DNA from: Austropuccinia psidii
Taxonomy: Eukaryota > Basidiomycota > Pucciniomycetes > Pucciniales > Sphaerophragmiaceae
Assembly (NCBI GenBank): GCA_023105745.1
Contig: JALGQZ010000007.1
Coordinates: forward strand, 26,231-90,230
Direction of reading: 5' to 3'
Length of the DNA stretch: 64,000 nt
The notes below the pieces were generated by a model that saw only the letters and a program-made list of their open reading frames with translations, did not search any database and was not told the origin of the DNA. The position numbers and the translations under genes are program-made. Below, in pieces: positions 59,468 through 64,000 of the stretch (its first letter is position 1; each line of letters begins with the position of its first letter).

Positions 59468-60537
59468 GTGGAAGAAAATTTCATACCACTTCAAACCCAG
59501 TCACAGGCCAACCTACCAGTGACACCCTCAGAACCAGAGGGCAGCATGGGCAAAGGGAAGAGGCTTAGTGAAGGCCAAATTACAGACAAGAAGTGGACAC
59601 CAATAGCCACTCAGAGGACTAGAAAACCACAAAACTCTGCTTCAATACAAGGTAAACCAACCTTAACCACTTGTACAGAAAAGATTACAATTATTAACCC
59701 AGTTGTAACTTCCAAAGGCAAACTGCCCAATTCAGCAGACAATAAATTTGTACAAGGCACAGTCAAAGTTAAATACCCTAAGAACATAAATTTTTTGACT
59801 GCTTGCAAACACTGATATGTCCCCTGCATACCTCAGAGATCTTGGCTTCCAAAGGAACGAGCCAGAGGACAGAGAAGGATTGTCCAGAACCAGAATACCT
59901 GGAAGAAGACACCTTGGACACAGTGGTGGATGGCAAAACAATGAGGGAGATAATATCAACCTTGCCATTCACACTCCAATTCAACAGAAACCTCAAACCA
60001 GAGGACTGGAAGGATATGGATCAAGTTCTTCAGATCCACCAACTCCTCAAAGACTTATTTCAATGGAGCATGGACAACAAGAGGTTCAACCTAGCAACTC
60101 ACTGGGCAGAACTTGGATCAAGTTTCCAGAAGATCTGTCTCAAAGAGATAGACTTCAAAGACCTTATGGTAATCATCAAAGGTTGGAATCCTACCAGGCA
60201 GCACAGACTCCTGGAGGCAAGGGCACAGCAGATAAGGGAGAATCAAGCCAATATTCAAGAAATAGAAGAACAATTAATTCAGACAGGGCCTACTCAGATT
60301 CCTTCATGTTCACAAGGAGCAGGCCAAATCAGCTCTCAAGTGGCTTCACACCATTCAGGAACCAGCAGATCAGTGGCGAAGAGTCACCATTCTTCACAAT
60401 TCCAGGAAGTTTCCAGGAGAAGACAAGGGAACAAGGGCAAGAGCAAAACCTCCTTCAACCAGAGGAGGAAAGAGTCAGACCCCATGATCCAGAAGCTGTT
60501 AGATTTGGTAAAAGAAGTACACAAGAACCAGAAGTAG
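59468..60537 (+). CDS. Retroelement frame A protein (two exons)
   Basis: Exon 1 (59468-59767) and exon 2 (59839-60537) are joined across an intron with donor GTTAAA and acceptor CAGAG. Unspliced, the frame ends after TACKH at 59815. Exon 1 encodes EENFIPLQTQSQAN; exon 2 has a compact part (REIISTLPFTLQFNRNLKPE, DWKDMDQVLQIHQLLKDLFQW, NLATHWAELGSSFQKICLKE) and a basic tail ending MIQKLLDLVKEVHKNQK. The first codon is GTG, so an ATG has been lost or lies upstream. The family is one I recognise from Austropuccinia as a Gag-associated protein; function unknown. It overlaps the gag frame for about 700 nt. Confidence 0.6.
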
Positions 60538-60983
60538 TTGTAAACCACTCTAGAATCAGTAGTCCTAGTAATAGAAACATTACCCCCACTCAGACTGAAA
60601 ATAACATTGTCACATCTGAGAGTAACATCAACAGTGATACACTGTGGTTACAAATGTCCCAATATGCTGAACAATCTGCAAAGCAGTTTGCAGAAATTAA
60701 AGCTAGCCAAGAGAGGATGAGACAAACTCGAGCCTCCTTGGAACAAATAGTTAAGAATCTTCAAGAAGGATATGCTCAGCTGAGCAAAGCCTCTGAAGAA
60801 ACCAACAAAAGACTCAATATAGTCTTTGAAGAACAACACCACAGCACAAGGGACAGGGAGTGTCTGGATCAAGACATTATCAGATTGTTTAATGCCTACC
60901 TGTCACAGGGGCTCTTTGAAGTAAAGAGGGCCTGGCACTCAGTAAACTGGGACTCACTTATGGAGGGCTCAAAGATATGGTAA
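59817..60983 (+). CDS. Retroelement frame B (Gag N-terminal part, truncated)
   Basis: 388 codons starting MSPAYLRDLGFQRNEPEDRE. The first 230 residues are Arg/Gln/Ser/Pro-rich and overlap frame A. After about residue 265 there is a helical, coiled-coil-like stretch (YAEQSAKQFAEIKASQERM to EETNKRLNIVFEEQ). It leaves the family after CLDQDIIRLFNAY and ends 29 residues later, before the capsid and protease parts, so it is truncated. Its start codon lies inside the frame A intron, so unspliced RNA would give frame B and spliced RNA frame A. Confidence 0.65.
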   Translation: MSPAYLRDLGFQRNEPEDREGLSRTRIPGRRHLGHSGGWQNNEGDNINLAIHTPIQQKPQTRGLEGYGSSSSDPPTPQRLISMEHGQQEVQPSNSLGRTWIKFPEDLSQRDRLQRPYGNHQRLESYQAAQTPGGKGTADKGESSQYSRNRRTINSDRAYSDSFMFTRSRPNQLSSGFTPFRNQQISGEESPFFTIPGSFQEKTREQGQEQNLLQPEEERVRPHDPEAVRFGKRSTQEPEVVVNHSRISSPSNRNITPTQTENNIVTSESNINSDTLWLQMSQYAEQSAKQFAEIKASQERMRQTRASLEQIVKNLQEGYAQLSKASEETNKRLNIVFEEQHHSTRDRECLDQDIIRLFNAYLSQGLFEVKRAWHSVNWDSLMEGSKIW

Positions 60984-62600
60984 GAAGGAACACACTGAGG
61001 AGTGTTAAAGATAAATTGCTAAAAGAATAAATATAAGAAAAGCAGCAACAAGAAATAAGAGTAAAAAATAGAAGAGCCAACCACAAACAAGTCCAAGTCC
61101 ACTGTTTCAACCTGTCAGAATGGAAAGAGAAGGGTTAATAAGGATATGGCCACCCAGCTCATACTGTACAGGCAAAGAGAGAAAAGGCAAAGACTAACTT
61201 AAAATTAAATAATTATAATACCCAATTATAAGGATAAGAATAATTATAAAATAATAAATAAACTAAATTAATTAACTGGGGAAAAGTCCCCAGGGGGGAG
61301 AAAGAGGGGCTGGTATATGTGAGAATCACCAGCCCTGATCCAGAGGAAGAATTTTCATGAGAATAATTGATGATTGAATTGAGTCTGGCCAATACAGGTC
61401 CTGTACAGCTGTACAGAACCTGTACAAGAGGTGTGGTGTATTTGAGTGATCATACAGTTCCATATTGGCGTATTGAAACTGTATTGGGTGAATCCAACCT
61501 GTACAGGTATTGACAGGCTGTATTGATGTACCAAGCTGTATGCATGTTTCAGAATGAAGATTGCTGAAACTGAATGCTGATGCAGATACTGGATCTGCTG
61601 ATTTGGGGTGTTTGAGTGGGTGTATGAATGAATACCCTTACCCCTGATGTATGGTTGTTACAGTATCCCCCTCTTGAAACTGGTGGGCTCCTGAACACCA
61701 TAATACCCTGCCACTGTTGAGTGGCATCTCATTATCCCCACATTTTTTCAAAAAAAATTCTTTTAAATTTTCTTTTCCTCTTGACCATTATCCTGAGAAT
61801 CCTTCATTACTCCTTCCCTGTAAAATTCAATTGATGCCCCCTTTTTTCCAAGTTTGAGTAAGTATTCCACTTCAAAAATATGCATTTCTTGTCTTCTGAT
61901 TCAATCAATCATGCCCTTGGGATATATCCCAGAATAAGGACCACTGAGCTCTTGTGCTCAAAAAAAAACGATACCCAATCAGTATATGAAGTGTACTCAT
62001 TGGGCAAGGCTGAATCCAATGGAAAAATTGAAAAATTTCCTTCAAGGGGTCTTGTCCCCATTACCCATGGAAATGGCCTCAACAGCCCTCCAAAGTGTTT
62101 TTTGGGCTGTGGCCTTTACCCTGATGAATCTTGACATGTCTTGAGTTTTATGGCCTTTTGGGCCTTTTGGATGTTTTGGTGAACTCAGGTCTTCATATGA
62201 TTTTTTGGCCATAATTGGCCTTTTTATGCCTTTGGGGTCCCACGGTCCGTGGGGGCTAATGGAGGCCCCCAGGACCAAAATGGAGCCCCTGGGCCCAAAT
62301 TTTCTGGGGACCCAGGGTGACCAAGGGGCCCAGAAATGGCCCAATCCTAAAATTCACCATACATGGCCTGGACCCATTGATGGGGTCCAGGACCATCAAG
62401 ATCCTGGCCTCCCCAAAGTTGCAGGGGAGGCCCTGGGTGATGAGTTCAGCACCAAAGGGGTATGAACCTTCACCTTAGAGGCTTTGAGGGGGGGCATAAT
62501 TGAGTTATGGCCCCATTTCCTTGAGGTCACATTCTTTTTTCTTGATATGGAGTGGATTGATTCTGACGTCTTGAATCTTCTGCTTGCATATTCTTCAGTT
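60984..62600. other. Repeat-like spacer without a supported gene
   Basis: 61260-61700 has repeated CTGTACAG/CCTGTACA and TATTG motifs and resembles parts of 31830-31940. 62200-62450 is unusually GC-rich with GGGGCCC and GGTCCAGGACC runs, a composition I associate with a dispersed Austropuccinia repeat. The short open frames are weak and overlap on both strands. Confidence 0.5.
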
Positions 62601-63841
62601 ATGAGTTCCAAACTGACTGAACTCAGTGAATCTTCTCCTTCTGCACCACCACCGTCTGTTCTTCATGGTTCTGGCGTCTTCAGTCAATTGTCCTCCCTTT
62701 CCAGGGCGTCTTCTGGCCATTTTGATCCCTCCCAAACATATGATGGGTTCAGAGCAGTTGAAGTTCTTGATCCTGCCTCTACTGAGCGTTTGGCAAAGGG
62801 AAAGGATTGCTTTCAGCATTACAATCCTTGATCATCAAAATGCCATTTTTGCTTTATTGGGAAGAAGCCATGCCGCCGTACCGGATCGACTTTGTCCCAG
62901 GTCAGGAGGCACTTATGGAGCAGGAAAGATGGGCCTTATGGGCAGGAATTCCCCATTCTTGAGGAGCCTAGGCCTGATGCCACTTCTGGATTTTCTCAAT
63001 GTGAGTGATTTTCATATTTTGATTTAATTGGTGCTGATATCTTGATGTAGTGACTGGTTCCAGGCAGAGGGATGTGGCCAGATGGACTAATGTTGGAGGG
63101 TCCATTCCAATTGGTGGTAGGCCCATCCACTACAGCTCAGAAATCCCAATTTCAAGGACCAATGCTGATGGAGTGGTGAAAGTAGTGAAGAAACTATGAA
63201 GAATTGTTGATTCCCCAACCGATCCAGATGCTGAAGGAAGTGATGAGTTGGATGGTGAAGAAGTTCAAGTTATTCCTCATTCAATTGGCCATCCATCCAG
63301 CAATTCCTCTTCTCAACCTCCTGCCAACACCAGATTCCAAAGTTAAGTCATTCCCAGCGCTCCAAGAACCTTCCAACCAATGCTTGCTTCCATTCCTACA
63401 ACCCTTCCTCCTCCTTCACCAACTACTTCCCACACCGCCAGGCCTGCCTTGAATTCAGCAGTAAGACCATCCCTAGTTCAACAGCCCAGGAACTCACCTA
63501 TAAACACCTCCCGTCAACTCCAACCTGTGGCCAGCTCCAGCAGAAGAAGAGATGGATTGTCCCCTCTGCCGTTTCCTGCCGCTCAAGTTTTTCAAAGAAG
63601 ACAACGTTGGCCTATCCGGGTTACCAGAGAAGATCCCAACGCAGCTAGTGAAAGTCAAGATGCTGTGGCCAGATTGTTCAGGAGGGTTGATAGAAATAGC
63701 AGACAGGTGATTATGTATGCCAATGACAGGACTATTCCAGGTACTGCTTCTGAAGAGATGGCTGCAAAATTTGCCTGGTATGAAGATGAGTTGATAAATG
63801 ATTTCCAGAGAACTTTTGATGATTTGGGTAGAGATAACTAG
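62601..63841 (+). pseudogene. Decayed Zn2Cys6-like dispersed rust gene
   Basis: Two exons (62601-63000 and 63051-63841, intron GTGAGT to GTAG) join to 1191 nt, 396 codons, with three in-frame stops at 62829, 63197 and 63344. The cysteine region around GKDCFQHYNP, SSKCHFCFIGKKPC keeps the last four of six expected cysteines. The first two positions are Ser and Arg (ASTERLAKGKDC), so the zinc cluster is lost. The C-terminal 130 residues (VARLFRRVDRNSRQVI to DFQRTFDDLGRDN) are well kept and look globular. I recognise the family as abundant in Austropuccinia; its function is unknown. The spacing resembles that of the transposon Zn2Cys6 protein, but the rest is unrelated. Confidence 0.8.
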
Positions 63842-64000
63842 CTTCCTTTTCCTTGTTTGTGTTTGGTTTGCCTTCTATCCCCACTCTTATAAATACTAAA
63901 AAATGAAAAAATAATGGAACCTCCCAAAACATGATTTGGGAGGGGATGCTGCTGCTTTAAATAAATAAAAGAAAGAAAATTATACAAGTAAAGAAAGAAA
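63842..64000. other. 3' flank
   Basis: AT-rich sequence after the last stop codon, with a possible AATAAA at about 63959-63965 serving as a polyadenylation-type signal. Confidence 0.4.

Overview
The window looks like transposon-packed DNA from a rust fungus (Pucciniales), most like Austropuccinia psidii. The signs are short GT-AG introns of 50-90 bp, Ty3 retroelement Gag proteins of a type I recognise from that genome, and a Tet-like dioxygenase gene of the rust type. I see no ordinary host housekeeping gene, tRNA or rRNA. A run of exactly 500 N (30959-31458) is a scaffold gap.

Positions 118-50119 hold three copies of one very large CACTA/Plavaka-like DNA transposon. Copy 2 (5082-28901, 23.8 kb) is complete. 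It has about 46-bp inverted ends starting CACC and a 3-bp ATT target duplication, and it sits inside a gene of copy 1 (118-5081 plus 28902-30958, inverted, cut off by the gap). Copy 3 (32787-50119) lacks its left end. The complete layout is: left end and 84-bp repeats; an unknown 677-aa gene; a Tet/JBP-like 2OG-Fe(II) dioxygenase; a Zn2Cys6-type protein on the minus strand; a long CTGAG-rich spacer; an SNF2 ATPase; an unknown 646-aa gene on the minus strand, divergent from a 1025-aa transposase; GT/CA-rich repeats; right end. Reading frames across my proposed splice sites close exactly for the 677-aa, SNF2, 646-aa and transposase genes. A 3.0-kb tandem duplication inside copy 2 doubles the Zn2Cys6 gene.

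The element therefore appears to carry its own chromatin kit: a probable 5-methylcytosine oxidase, a SNF2 remodeller and a Zn2Cys6 DNA-binding protein, alongside transposase. Recurrent palindromes of the form CGG-N10-CCG lie about 360-500 bp upstream of the dioxygenase, SNF2 and transposase starts and are candidate binding sites. Differences between copies are mostly CpG transitions, as expected for methylated DNA. No copy has a full set of intact genes, but every gene except the Zn2Cys6 one is open in at least one copy.

Positions 50120-64000 hold retroelement remains. They are a minus-strand Ty3 gag-protease fragment with a probable 1.95-kb LTR (52280-57247), a 1.7-kb AT-rich 20-bp quasi-repeat (57290-59000), a plus-strand Ty3 gag region (59468-60983), and a decayed gene with a Zn2Cys6-like cysteine pattern (62601-63841). 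Both gag regions are read in two overlapping frames.
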